A stretch of DNA of 64,000 nt from Nitrosarchaeum sp. (GCA_003569705.1 BGOU01000001.1:1-64000); one strand, 5' to 3'. Shown: positions 1-8,509, numbered from the stretch's first letter. Notes: generated by a model not told the origin, from the letters alone. Numbers and translations are program-made.

Positions 1-2
1 AC

Positions 3-1463
<1,461 letters not shown>

Positions 1464-1762
1464 ACGGGCGGCGCGCCAACCCACTGCACGGATATCCGGC
1501 AACCCGCAAACGCTTGGCGATCCGCCGCCAAATCTTGAGGCAGGCGTCCTCAGGATAGGCCTCGTAGGCAATCGGAAAATCACTGTGCGTGCGGAATTGC
1601 CTTAATATGAAGCGACTGGGAGCAAAGAATGGGCAGGCAGGCTTGGTGCGGGATTAAGCGCCGGCTTTTGCCATAAAATATGTACAGCATACTGTTAAAA
1701 TGTGACACGAGATACCATTTGTGCTATAGTTCACTAATCAAATCGCGGAGAATACAGAATAT
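1464..1762. other. Intergenic stretch pyrG to Rieske gene
   Basis: No coding frame with recognisable protein similarity is present. The right third becomes AT-richer and carries the sigma70-like promoter listed separately. Confidence 0.6.
1702..1730 (+). promoter_or_regulatory. sigma70-like promoter of the Rieske/cytochrome b operon
   Basis: GTGACA at 1702-1707 and TATAGT at 1725-1730 are separated by 17 bases, the ideal bacterial spacing, 33 bases before the Rieske start codon. This supports a bacterial origin for this end of the window, because the genes after 3400 have archaeal TATA-type upstream boxes. Confidence 0.5.
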
Positions 1763-2426
1763 ATGACCGCTCAGGCACTTCAGGCTCCGGTAGTTGCGCC
1801 GCTCTCACGCCGCGAGTTCTTTGTATTACATTTGGGGCGCATCCATGACGCTGTTCATGGCGCAAATGGGCGGGGCAATTCTGTGGTTCGCTTTCCCGCG
1901 CTTCAAAGAAGGCGAGTTTGGCGGCATCATTACCGTGCCCGTTACCGATATTCCGGCTGTAGACTCTGGACCCAAAGACCTGCCGGACGCCCGCGTGTGG
2001 CTGGTGAACTTGGGTGGCGGGCGCGTGGGTGACCCGCGCCAGCCAGTGGACTATCCGGTGCAGACGGGTGTAAAGGCGCTCTATAAGATTTGTGTGCATC
2101 TGGGCTGCCTTTACAAATGGGCGCCTGCAAATGACCGCTTTGAATGCCCATGCCATGGTTCCAAATATCTGACGAGCGGTTCGCGCGTGGACGGCCCGGC
2201 GCGCCGCAACTTGGACACCTTCCCGATCGAGTTTGTGGATGCGGACGGCAAAGTGCTCGCGTCATCGGCGCCCACCGGCGCGGCTGGCGTGGACGAGAAC
2301 GCCGCACTGGAAGTACCGAAAGGGGCTGTGGCGCTGCGCATCAACACTGCCTTCCGGGTACAGGGCGCAAGCAACACGCAGCCCGGCGGCGGTTATAAAA
2401 TATTTTGTAACCTGCAAAGGAATTAA
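1763..2426 (+). CDS. Rieske 2Fe-2S protein of a cytochrome bc complex, one frameshift (bacterial)
   Basis: Electron-transfer subunit of a cytochrome bc-type quinol oxidoreductase, anchored by one N-terminal membrane helix. The cluster-binding boxes CVHLGC and CPCHGS are both present, each giving one Cys and one His ligand. The start ATG at 1763 (MTAQALQAP) reads to SRREFF. The frame must then shift by one near 1823, where TTCTTTG should probably be TTCTTG, giving [15 protein letters not shown] and the rest of the protein. The cytochrome b gene follows 8 bases downstream, which fits one operon. About 220 residues after repair, normal for the family. Confidence 0.9.
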
Positions 2427-2434
2427 CAATCACC

Positions 2435-3403
2435 ATGGCCTTGTTCAAGCTTCACGTCCCCATTCTCGATGACATCAAAACCAAGGGCTGGCGCAGTGCG
2501 CTGGTAGCCACGGTAGACCAGACGGTTGAGCGCATTACTGCCGGCATCAACATCGGCGAGATTCGCTCCATCTTGCGCGGCGAGGCGCCCAGGCGCCCCA
2601 ACCCGCGCGTCAAGCCGCACGCAGACGGGTTTTGGATGCACATGCGCCCCACCTTCTTTCACGAGCAGGTGATGTCGCTCTACCCAACCTTCCGGCTGGG
2701 CTGGTTGACGACTTACATGCTGGTGTTTGAAACCATCACCGGGCTGTTCCTGATGTTGTGGTACACGCCTTCACCGGACATTGCCTACACCAACATGCTC
2801 AGCCTGCTGAGCAATGTGCCGTTTGGCCTGTTCATGCGCGATCTGCACCGGCTCGGGGCGGAGTTGATGGTGATGCTGGTTCTTCTCCACATGCTGCGCA
2901 CATTTGTAACCGGCAGCTACAAGAAGCCGCGCCAGTTCACCTGGTTTACCGGTGGCGTGCTGCTGTTGCTTACCTTGTTTCTTTCCTTCTCCGGCTACTT
3001 GCTGCCGTGGGATCAGCTTGCCTTGTGGGCCGTAACCATTGGCGCCTCCATGGCCGAAGCCACCCCGGTGGTGGGCCGTGAAGTGAACCTGCTGGTGCGG
3101 GGCGGTGCAGACATTGGCGCAAACGGCTTGCTGCGCTTTTACCTGTTGCATGTTTTTGCACTGCCATTGATTGCATTCATTTTTGTTGGCGTGCATTACT
3201 ACAAGGTCATCATCCACGGCCACTCGCTGCCGCCGGGTGCGGAGAAGGTGGGCGAAGACACGGCGCGCAAGGTGCCGATGGAGCGCCGCCTGTACTTTTT
3301 GCCGGATGTGATGACGCGCGAGCTCTTCTGGACCGTGGGCTGGCTGGCGCTGATGGTATTCATGGTGACGTGGGCGGCTGGCATGCCCCGCTGGAGCCGC
3401 ACG
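2435..3403 (+). CDS. Cytochrome b, N-terminal part, truncated at the chimeric junction (bacterial)
   Basis: Di-heme membrane subunit of the bc/b6f-type complex. The haem ligand pairs are visible as H-x13-H (in [18 protein letters not shown]) and H-x14-H (in [18 protein letters not shown]), and the conserved PWDQ follows helix C. The 14-residue spacing of the second pair resembles the b6 type. A frame change near 3385 is needed to read on into PLEPHA. The archaeal sequence begins directly after that, so the C-terminal helices are missing. An N-terminal cytosolic extension of about 70 residues precedes the first helix. The host phylum cannot be fixed by eye; Chloroflexota-like is a guess. Confidence 0.88.
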
Positions 3404-3412
3404 AAATGCTGC
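3390..3412. other. Bacterial/archaeal junction (probable assembly chimera)
   Basis: Left of about 3400 the plus strand reads PLEPHA of bacterial cytochrome b. From about 3404 rightward the minus strand reads [14 protein letters not shown] of an archaeal HEAT-repeat protein. Both proteins are cut in mid-domain at the same point, and base composition changes sharply. No inverted repeat, integrase, tRNA or target duplication is visible. Confidence 0.85.
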
Positions 3413-3630
3413 CTCGTGTCTTACAAGTTCATTTTTATCATTTTTTAAAACTTGGGCAACGTGTGGAACTTTATCCTCACCGCCAAATCAACTAAAATAC
3501 AAGTGGCGCGAGTTCTCACTACAAAATCCGGATGAGTTAAAAGTTTTACAAAATATGCAGTGTCTTGTTTTTCATATTTTGCCTCCATTTCTGCAAAAAG
3601 ATCTAATCTATCTTGAGTTACTGCCTGCAT
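3404..3630 (-). CDS. HEAT-repeat protein, N-terminal fragment, one frameshift
   Basis: Reading leftward from ATG 3630 the protein starts [18 protein letters not shown] and contains HEAT-like helices ([18 protein letters not shown]). A one-base loss near 3480 shifts the frame; in the next frame it continues [18 protein letters not shown] and LVRHEAAF, then is cut by the junction. The RHEAAF segment resembles the HE motif of HEAT-type proteins of the deoxyhypusine hydroxylase/PBS-lyase kind, but too little remains to assign an activity. It diverges from the redoxin gene at 3732. Confidence 0.65.
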
Positions 3631-3731
3631 TTTGTTTTCAAGTTTTTATATCCTATATTAGGTTACCCGAAATATTTACAATATTTTGCATATGCGTTAT
3701 CTATTTAATAGAAAAAAATCATTACGATACA

Positions 3732-4393
3732 ATGAGTGCAATAATAGGACAAAAAGCGCCAAATTTTGCAGTATCTGATTGGGTTCAAGGAGCCCCAACA
3801 AACTTTGATCAGGAAAAAGATCACATTGTTTTGGTTGAAGTATTTCAGGTAAACTGTCCGGGTTGTTTTATGCATGCACTTCCTGAAGCAATTAGCATCT
3901 ACAACAAATACAAAGATGATGGGGTAAGGGTGATAGGAATTGCCACAGCGTTTGAGGATTATGACAAGAACACTTTGGATAATCTCAAGATGTTGGCTGA
4001 AACTGGCGAGGTAATTGGCGAAACACAAAGTGCACTATCAATGTACGGACAATTACAAAAAGACAACAAACTATCATATAAAATTCCATTTCCTCTTGCG
4101 ATGGATAAATTAACTAAAACAGATGGAAAATAAGCGAAGACAAAGTAATGCAATTTATTAATGGACAAATTCCAGAATTTGATTCCCAACCAGAAGAGTA
4201 TAGGAAGCAAATCATTCAAAGAGTCAAAGATTACATGAAAACAAAAGAGTATTCAGCAGAGACATTTGAAAAATTTGAACTGCGAGGAACACCATCCATG
4301 ATACTAGTAGATAGAAAAGGAATCCTAAGGGATGTCTCTTTTGGACAGTCAGGCAATGTAGAAGCAATGATTCAAAAATTGCTAAGCGAGTAA
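3732..4393 (+). CDS. Thioredoxin-fold redoxin (AhpC/TlpA-like), one frameshift
   Basis: Soluble thiol-disulfide redoxin. MSAIIGQKAPNFAVSDWV is the usual start of the AhpC/TSA-redoxin fold, and the active site is C42-P-G-C45 in VNCPGCFMHALPE. The cis-Pro region appears late as LRGTPSMILVDRKG. The frame breaks near 4130, where GGAAAATAAGC probably lost one A: with GGA AAA ATA AGC the protein runs on as ISEDKVMQFINGQIPEF. Full length after repair is about 220 residues. An in-frame upstream extension to 3555 is hydrophobic and AT-rich with no family similarity, so ATG 3732 is preferred. Confidence 0.82.
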
Positions 4394-4402
4394 GAAATTC
4401 AA

Positions 4403-4651
4403 CTATTTATTTTTTACAGACTTTTTCTCTTTAGGTAAAGGTGTTTTATGTATAATTTTTACAGATTTGTTTTCAAGTAGGTCTATTGCTTTTTGATTCG
4501 ATAACGTCCATGCTTTAAACATCTGTCTAAAGACATCATTGAGCTGTTTGTTCTCAGAATGACCAATCTGCAACTTGTAAGATTCCCAGGCAACAATAAT
4601 GGATTTGTTGCTTTTCTTAAGAAATGCTAATGCCTCTTTTTCTCCCAACAA
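4403..4651 (-). CDS. Conserved-looking hypothetical protein, 82 aa
   Basis: Not recognised. The sequence is charged, mostly helical-looking and ends in a lysine-rich tail (PLPKEKKSVKNK). The only start codons are TTG at 4651 and 4648. It is convergent with the redoxin gene. No transmembrane or metal-binding motif is visible. Confidence 0.55.
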   Translation of the reverse strand: MLGEKEALAFLKKSNKSIIVAWESYKLQIGHSENKQLNDVFRQMFKAWTLSNQKAIDLLENKSVKIIHKTPLPKEKKSVKNK

Positions 4652-4829
4652 ATTATGGTGTTAAAACACTAGTATTTTAGGAAATACATAATTAGAAAAA
4701 AACAACCATTACAGATAATATTACAACAATACAAAATCCAACAATTAACGCAACTTTACTATTATCCACAAGTATTTGATAAACAAACAAAATAAAAGTA
4801 AATCTCAATTTAAAAATCAGAATCTAAAT

Positions 4830-4925
4830 TCATTTGTTTACGAGAATTTTGTGACAGATACAAAAACAGTTAACGTGTTTCAGATTATTGGCATGTCTAT
4901 ATGCACAATCATCATTATGATCCAT
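4830..4925 (-). CDS. His/Cys-rich microprotein, 31 aa
   Basis: ATG 4923-4925 to TGA 4830-4832. The peptide begins MDHNDDCAYRHANN and continues with HVNCFCICHK, giving four Cys and four His in 31 residues. This suggests metal binding, which is inference only. Support for a real gene comes from the shared promoter box at 4949-4961, 23 bases before the ATG, the spacing seen at neighbouring genes. A competing 61-residue frame on the other strand (4776-4961) has no such support. Confidence 0.35.
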   Translation of the reverse strand: MDHNDDCAYRHANNLKHVNCFCICHKILVNK

Positions 4926-4948
4926 GAGAAAAGAATAGTAAATTTTAA

Positions 4949-4961
4949 CTTAAGTTTTTAG
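4949..4961 (-). promoter_or_regulatory. Shared promoter box, copy 1
   Basis: Minus-strand CTAAAAACTTAAG, 23 bases upstream of the ATG at 4925. Matches the consensus CTAAAYNCTTAWG seen before several minus-strand genes in this region, except for A in place of the Y. Confidence 0.45.
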
Positions 4962-4964
4962 GTA

Positions 4965-5066
4965 TCAGTATCCCCAGAATGGAGTGCTAAATAGCGCCTC
5001 CATTATTCCATAAAATACCACAAGTCCAATAATAATAGCAATAACACCTTTGGTGGAATTTTTCAT
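4965..5066 (-). CDS. Single-span membrane microprotein, 33 aa
   Basis: ATG 5064-5066 to TGA 4965-4967. The peptide starts MKNSTKGVIAIIIGLVVFYG and ends MEALFSTPFWGY, a basic N-terminus followed by one hydrophobic helix. It has its own promoter box 27 bases upstream. The function is unknown; small single-helix proteins often sit beside larger membrane complexes. Confidence 0.55.
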   Translation of the reverse strand: MKNSTKGVIAIIIGLVVFYGIMEALFSTPFWGY

Positions 5067-5093
5067 GTACAAGTAAACAAGAAATTATACAAA

Positions 5094-5106
5094 CATAAGG
5101 GTTTAG
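5094..5106 (-). promoter_or_regulatory. Shared promoter box, copy 2
   Basis: Minus-strand CTAAACCCTTATG, 27 bases upstream of the ATG at 5066. Confidence 0.5.
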
Positions 5107-5126
5107 AAATAAATCGAATTTAGAAT

Positions 5127-5219
5127 CTAATCTTTTTTGTCTTTTGAGTCTTCGGTTTTTGCCTTTTCTCTGACAGTTTTCATGATACAGAATTTACGCA
5201 GAGTATTCATTAATCCCAT
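5127..5219 (-). CDS. Basic/charged microprotein, 30 aa
   Basis: ATG 5217-5219 to TAG 5127-5129. The peptide begins MGLMNTLRKFCIMKTVREKA and ends in alternating Lys and Asp. The stop codon lies inside a TAGATTCTA dyad that also ends two neighbouring genes, and a promoter box lies 24 bases upstream. Function unknown. Confidence 0.45.
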   Translation of the reverse strand: MGLMNTLRKFCIMKTVREKAKTEDSKDKKD

Positions 5220-5243
5220 GGATTGTAATCGATAATTTATCAA

Positions 5244-5256
5244 CATAAGTGTTTAG
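5244..5256 (-). promoter_or_regulatory. Shared promoter box, copy 3
   Basis: Minus-strand CTAAACACTTATG, 24 bases upstream of the ATG at 5219. Confidence 0.5.
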
Positions 5257-5266
5257 AAATAAGCAC

Positions 5267-5368
5267 AACGAGAAAAGGTTGGAAAACCATAACGAATTTC
5301 ACTTCGCAATAACATGACTGTTTTCCTTTGCCTGTCAGTCTACGACGCAGATATGACAGTTTCTCGTT
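5267..5368 (+). ncRNA. Candidate structured RNA, multi-hairpin, function unknown
   Basis: A perfect 9-bp closing stem joins AACGAGAAA (5267-5275) to TTTCTCGTT (5360-5368). Inside lie GGTT-GGAA-AACC (5277-5288, a GNRA tetraloop on this strand), CGAA/TTCG (5293-5306), an alternative GACTG/CAGTC (5316-5340), and CTGTCA/TGACAG (5332-5359) stacked directly against the closing stem. The segment is richer in G and C than its flanks and has no plausible ORF. The strand is suggested by the GNRA loop; a TTTAAATA at 5391-5398 would instead favour minus-strand transcription. No known family recognised. Confidence 0.4.
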
Positions 5369-5433
5369 ATACCATATACGTCAAAATGATATTTAAATTT
5401 GATCTTGGTTTGAGATATTAGAATTCAAGATGC

Positions 5434-5446
5434 ATTGCAGTGCAAT
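5434..5446. promoter_or_regulatory. Short perfect palindrome, possible operator
   Basis: ATTGCA-G-TGCAAT, 37 bases before the start of the 48-residue ORF at 5484. The position fits a repressor or activator site. No regulator is identified. Confidence 0.3.
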
Positions 5447-5483
5447 CCTACTGCTTAAGATCAAATCATATCATTAATGATTC

Positions 5484-5630
5484 ATGGAAACAGCTAAAAC
5501 ATCCAAATTCAAGTGGGGTGAAATCTCTGAGCTTAATTCAGGTCATACTCCTAACGAATGGGGAATGGTACAAAAGGCAAAACCAAAACAAACCAGAATT
5601 ATCGCATACGATGTTTTATGGAATAAATAA
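5484..5630 (+). CDS. Small hypothetical protein, 48 aa
   Basis: Starts METAKTSKFKWGEISEL and ends RIIAYDVLWNK. It is hydrophilic with balanced charge and looks more protein-like than the overlapping 67-residue frame at 5440-5643. No motif is recognised. The palindrome at 5434-5446 lies just upstream. Confidence 0.4.
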   Translation: METAKTSKFKWGEISELNSGHTPNEWGMVQKAKPKQTRIIAYDVLWNK

Positions 5631-5661
5631 AATCAATTTCTAAATTTTAAAACTGAGATTT

Positions 5662-6032
5662 TCAAGAAAGCAAACTGTCTGGAAAATATCGTGATCTCCA
5701 ATACATTAGTTTGTTGAAAATTTCAAGATAGTCTTTTGCTTTTGTCGTTACATGTACATGTGCATAAAATTTCTCAAAACCCTCAAAGACCAGAGTGCAC
5801 TCTTTTTGAATAATGGTATGGTTATTCCCACTTTGGTGATATTTTTGAATTCATAATTATCAATTAGAATAGAGTCATCTTTGATTACTAGATGCTTTTT
5901 TTCTTTATTATTTAGACGCTCATCTACTTGCTTAATTATCAAATCACTCCATTTTGGAGTATCAAGTGGCCAGTGATGCGCGTGTACTTTTTCTGCAAAG
6001 AATTTGATTTCAATAAAATCAGTATCGGACAA
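5662..6032 (-). CDS. Hypothetical protein, about 122 aa, one frameshift
   Basis: Starts at TTG 6032 (MSDTDFIEIKFFAEKVHAHH) behind a shared promoter box. The first frame stops at 5748. From about 5815 the neighbouring frame continues as LVFEGFEKFYAHVHVTTKAK and ends RSRYFPDSLLS at TGA 5662, which looks like genuine protein. A one-base indel near 5815-5825 is therefore inferred. No domain recognised. Confidence 0.5.
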
Positions 6033-6056
6033 TAATTTTGTCAGATATCATTTCAA

Positions 6057-6069
6057 CTTAAGCATTTAG
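6057..6069 (-). promoter_or_regulatory. Shared promoter box, copy 4
   Basis: Minus-strand CTAAATGCTTAAG, 24 bases upstream of the TTG start at 6032. Confidence 0.5.
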
Positions 6070-6091
6070 TAAAAATAAAAAACAAATTATT

Positions 6092-6589
6092 CTACCACAA
6101 TTTACCTTGTTTTTTTAATGCTAATTTTGCAGCACCTGAGACAGTATCTAATGTGTGTGAGTCATAATTTGCACCTGTAAAATCAGTGGATGTAAGAATG
6201 GCACCATCAAAGTTTGCATGTCTAAGATTTACACCACTTAGATTGGCATCACTCAAGTCAGCACTTCTCAAATCGGCATAAAACAAATCAGCCCCACTAA
6301 TGTTTGCACCTCGAAGATCCGCACCATACAGTTCTGCATCCCATAGTTTGGCATCAAAGAGATTGATACCCCTCATATCAGCGCCTCTTAATTTGACATA
6401 AAACAAAATTGCACCACTCAAATCAGCCCCACTCAAATCAGTACCACTTAGATCAGCATTGTGAATGTCCCTGTTTTTAAGATCAACACCGCTCATACTG
6501 GAATTTGATAAATTTCTTCCAATCAAATCCTCATAATCAAAATTTACGTTTGAGAAATTTCGTTTTCTAAAAACATCAGACGAGTTCAT
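6092..6589 (-). CDS. Pentapeptide-repeat protein
   Basis: About twenty consecutive A(D/N)LXX-type five-residue repeats run from roughly residue 35 to 145 (ADLSGTDLSGADLSGAILF and similar), which fold as a right-handed beta-helix. The 30-residue N-terminal leader is polar and has no signal peptide, so the protein is probably cytosolic. Some family members mimic DNA and protect gyrase, but nothing here points to that role. A GTACAAAGTAC palindrome immediately precedes the start codon. Confidence 0.9.
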   Translation of the reverse strand: MNSSDVFRKRNFSNVNFDYEDLIGRNLSNSSMSGVDLKNRDIHNADLSGTDLSGADLSGAILFYVKLRGADMRGINLFDAKLWDAELYGADLRGANISGADLFYADLRSADLSDANLSGVNLRHANFDGAILTSTDFTGANYDSHTLDTVSGAAKLALKKQGKLW

Positions 6590-6590
6590 T

Positions 6591-6601
6591 GTACAAAGTA
6601 C
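6591..6601. promoter_or_regulatory. Palindrome in the leader of the pentapeptide-repeat gene
   Basis: GTAC-AAA-GTAC one base upstream of the ATG at 6589, with a further GTAC at 6610-6613 in the minus-strand upstream direction. Possible operator overlapping the transcription start. Confidence 0.3.
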
Positions 6602-6732
6602 ACAAAATAGTACATTTGAATTTAGATAATAAAGTGGCTAGAATTTAATCTAGTTTGTTCCATTGTATACCAATAATTAATTCTAGAGATTTACAGATAT
6701 GCTTAAATTTCAGAATTCCCTTATAGTTACCA

Positions 6733-6806
6733 GAACAAGTTCACCTCTACCCCCTGAGTAAAAAATGCTCTAAAGGAACCCACACGGGATTTTGTATGGC
6801 TTGTTC
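6733..6806. other. Possible RNA or DNA stem structure, strand unknown
   Basis: GAACAAG (6733-6739) pairs with CTTGTTC (6800-6806) and encloses a CCC-ACAC-GGG hairpin (6779-6788). It lies in a 280-base gap without a credible ORF and is less AT-rich than its surroundings. Weak evidence. Confidence 0.25.
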
Positions 6807-6869
6807 ACTTTTTAATTTTCAAGATTGTCAGTTAAAAATTGTATTAACTTGAAGATCTAGGAATAGAAT

Positions 6870-7427
6870 TTAGCATCCATTATTTTGTGCCCATGTATCA
6901 TTAGAAAACTCACTCTTTGAACAAAATTCTAAAGATAAATATCCGTTGCCTGATTTTATTAATTCTTCATTTAGATTTTTTCCATTACAATAAATCACAC
7001 CGATGATTCTTCCATAGCTCCCTTCTGTTTGACCATCATCTTCATCAATTAATGCAGTTGAACCAACTGGACATAGACTGTCAATGAAATCTTTAGATTC
7101 AATCCCCCCACTATCTTTCAATTCAGGAGCAGATACGAGTGCAAACCTTATGGATTGACCGTCAACTTTTATCGTGTCGCCATCAATTACCTGAGTTACA
7201 ATTCCAGTAATACATTTGGCATTTCCTGAGCAATTTTGTGTTAAAGATTTTGAAGATGATGGTGTCTCAGTTGCAATAAAATCTGATTCTTGTGCTTGAT
7301 GTTTTATAGTATAATCTTCCAACGCGATTTGAGCTTGATAAGTTACAATTTGTTGCAATCCCATTAAAACTCCTAAAACGGTAACAGCACAAATAACTAT
7401 AATTACAACAATTACCACAAATTTCAA
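6870..7427 (-). CDS. Membrane-anchored or secreted SNase-fold nuclease homologue
   Basis: Staphylococcal-nuclease (thermonuclease) fold behind an N-terminal hydrophobic helix (residues 4-27) and a Ser/Thr-rich linker, so the domain is probably extracytoplasmic. By alignment with SNase, VIDGDTIKV supplies D84 (D21 equivalent), R94 matches R35, E102 matches E43 and R140 matches R87. The position of the Ca-binding Asp40 is Ser99 (LVSAPE instead of LVDTPE). Several Cys suggest disulfides. Start is TTG 7427 with the shared promoter box 23 bases upstream. Confidence 0.82.
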   Translation of the reverse strand: MKFVVIVVIIVICAVTVLGVLMGLQQIVTYQAQIALEDYTIKHQAQESDFIATETPSSSKSLTQNCSGNAKCITGIVTQVIDGDTIKVDGQSIRFALVSAPELKDSGGIESKDFIDSLCPVGSTALIDEDDGQTEGSYGRIIGVIYCNGKNLNEELIKSGNGYLSLEFCSKSEFSNDTWAQNNGC

Positions 7428-7450
7428 TAATTTTCTAATTATTCTAATAA

Positions 7451-7463
7451 ATTAAGGATTTAG
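7451..7463 (-). promoter_or_regulatory. Shared promoter box, copy 5
   Basis: Minus-strand CTAAATCCTTAAT, 23 bases upstream of the TTG start at 7427. Confidence 0.5.
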
Positions 7464-7576
7464 GAAGAGCGTAGAATCTAATCCACTGTAAAGTTAATTC
7501 ACAGAGACTACCACCATTTCGTGGAATAAAATATGCGCAGATAAGCGTGAAAATTAAATTTTATTACAATTCCATA

Positions 7577-7601
7577 ATTTAGCTAATCTAACCTTATCTG
7601 A
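7577..7601 (+). repeat. Direct repeat, left copy
   Basis: 25 bases beginning ATTTAGCTAATCTAACC, identical to 8479-8502 except for one extra C. It sits just downstream of the winged-helix gene and, with the right copy, brackets the RelE-like/winged-helix pair. Confidence 0.7.
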
Positions 7602-7633
7602 TGGTAAAGGCCAATCTAGTACTAATGTTATTT

Positions 7634-8014
7634 CTATAAAGGAACCGCATTCTCAAATGCTTTGTTTAACTTTTTATTTCCTTCTGAATCAATCCATGTT
7701 AAAGAATGGTCTTCATTGACGACTATCTTATTTTCAGATACCAATCTAGCGAGAACAGTATTTAGTGCAGTTGGTTTCATACTTCCTTTCAATTCACGTA
7801 AGAGGTGAGTCCTTGAATCAAATTCTATACGTTTTTTGAAAAGATTCTCAACTTTTAGTATACTGAGTAATTTTGGATTGTTCTTTTTTGCAAGTTCCTG
7901 TACAAGACTGTCAAGTTGATCTCTGCGTTTTTTTATCAAAATTTTTAGAAATTCATCACTTTTTGTTTTTGGTATTGATGATCTTTTCTTTTGTACGCTG
8001 ATTGTATCTGGCAT
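7634..8014 (-). CDS. Winged-helix DNA-binding protein, candidate antitoxin/autoregulator
   Basis: 126 residues: a basic N-terminal region (QKKRSSIPKTK), a helical middle and a C-terminal winged helix in which MKPTALNTVLARLVSEN looks like helix-turn-helix and KIVVNEDHSLTWID like the wing. An 8+8 bp inverted repeat lies 10-28 bases before its ATG, where it would block the promoter, as expected for autoregulation. The gene follows the RelE-like gene by 49 bases on the same strand. The antitoxin role is inferred from this pairing. Confidence 0.6.
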   Translation of the reverse strand: MPDTISVQKKRSSIPKTKSDEFLKILIKKRRDQLDSLVQELAKKNNPKLLSILKVENLFKKRIEFDSRTHLLRELKGSMKPTALNTVLARLVSENKIVVNEDHSLTWIDSEGNKKLNKAFENAVPL

Positions 8015-8024
8015 ATATTATAGC

Positions 8025-8042
8025 ATATACTTACAAGTATAT
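8025..8042. promoter_or_regulatory. Inverted-repeat operator between the RelE-like and winged-helix genes
   Basis: ATATACTT-AC-AAGTATAT, arms of 8 perfect base pairs. A further half-site TATACTT lies at 8056-8062, 31 bases from the first. It overlaps the expected TATA position of the gene starting at 8014. Confidence 0.55.
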
Positions 8043-8063
8043 AGCATTGACGTACTATACTTG

Positions 8064-8414
8064 TCAGTGTGATTTCTTTTTAAAATATCCAAATAGCTTG
8101 TTGTATTCATCATGACTCAATAGTTCCAAAAATAGAGCCTCTTTCCCATCTAATGCTCTTCTTACAGTATACATTAAGCGATAACCATCAGGCATGTCAA
8201 AATGATATAATGCCTGAAGATTGTATTTTTGTATGTAAGATTTAGGAATGGTATCTTTTTTGTGATTTGCACCTAATGGATTGTCAGAGTTTTCTAATTG
8301 TTGTTTAACGTTATCTATTGCTTCTAGCATTGCCTTATTTTTTGGTGGATTAATTTTTAATTTATCATATAACGGTAAAAAATCACTAGGATGTGCTAAT
8401 ACTTTCAACATCAT
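8064..8414 (-). CDS. RelE/ParE-superfamily-like protein, candidate toxin
   Basis: 116 residues. The core reads DGYRLMYTVRR followed by EALFLELLSHDEYNKLFGY, the typical last beta-strands of RelE/YoeB-type mRNA interferases, and the N-terminus VLAHPSDFLPLYDKL resembles their first strand and helix. Catalytic residues vary in this family and cannot be assigned by eye. The partner is the winged-helix gene downstream, the reverse of the usual antitoxin-first order, though toxin-first pairs are known. Confidence 0.6.
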   Translation of the reverse strand: MMLKVLAHPSDFLPLYDKLKINPPKNKAMLEAIDNVKQQLENSDNPLGANHKKDTIPKSYIQKYNLQALYHFDMPDGYRLMYTVRRALDGKEALFLELLSHDEYNKLFGYFKKKSH

Positions 8415-8478
8415 ATTATAATTTGAAATCTATTTTAATGAATCAGTGATCGGTTATCGTTTTTAATTTAATGTTAAG

Positions 8479-8502
8479 ATTTAGCTAATCTAACTTATCT
8501 GA
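8479..8502 (+). repeat. Direct repeat, right copy
   Basis: 24 bases beginning ATTTAGCTAATCTAACT, matching 7577-7601 with one missing C. It lies between the RelE-like gene and a degenerate gene end. Confidence 0.7.
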
Positions 8503-8509
8503 AGAAAAT

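Noticed and set aside
4776-4961. 61-aa plus-strand ORF
   Set aside because: Low-complexity Asn/Lys-rich start, no promoter, and it overlaps the better supported minus-strand microprotein with its promoter box.
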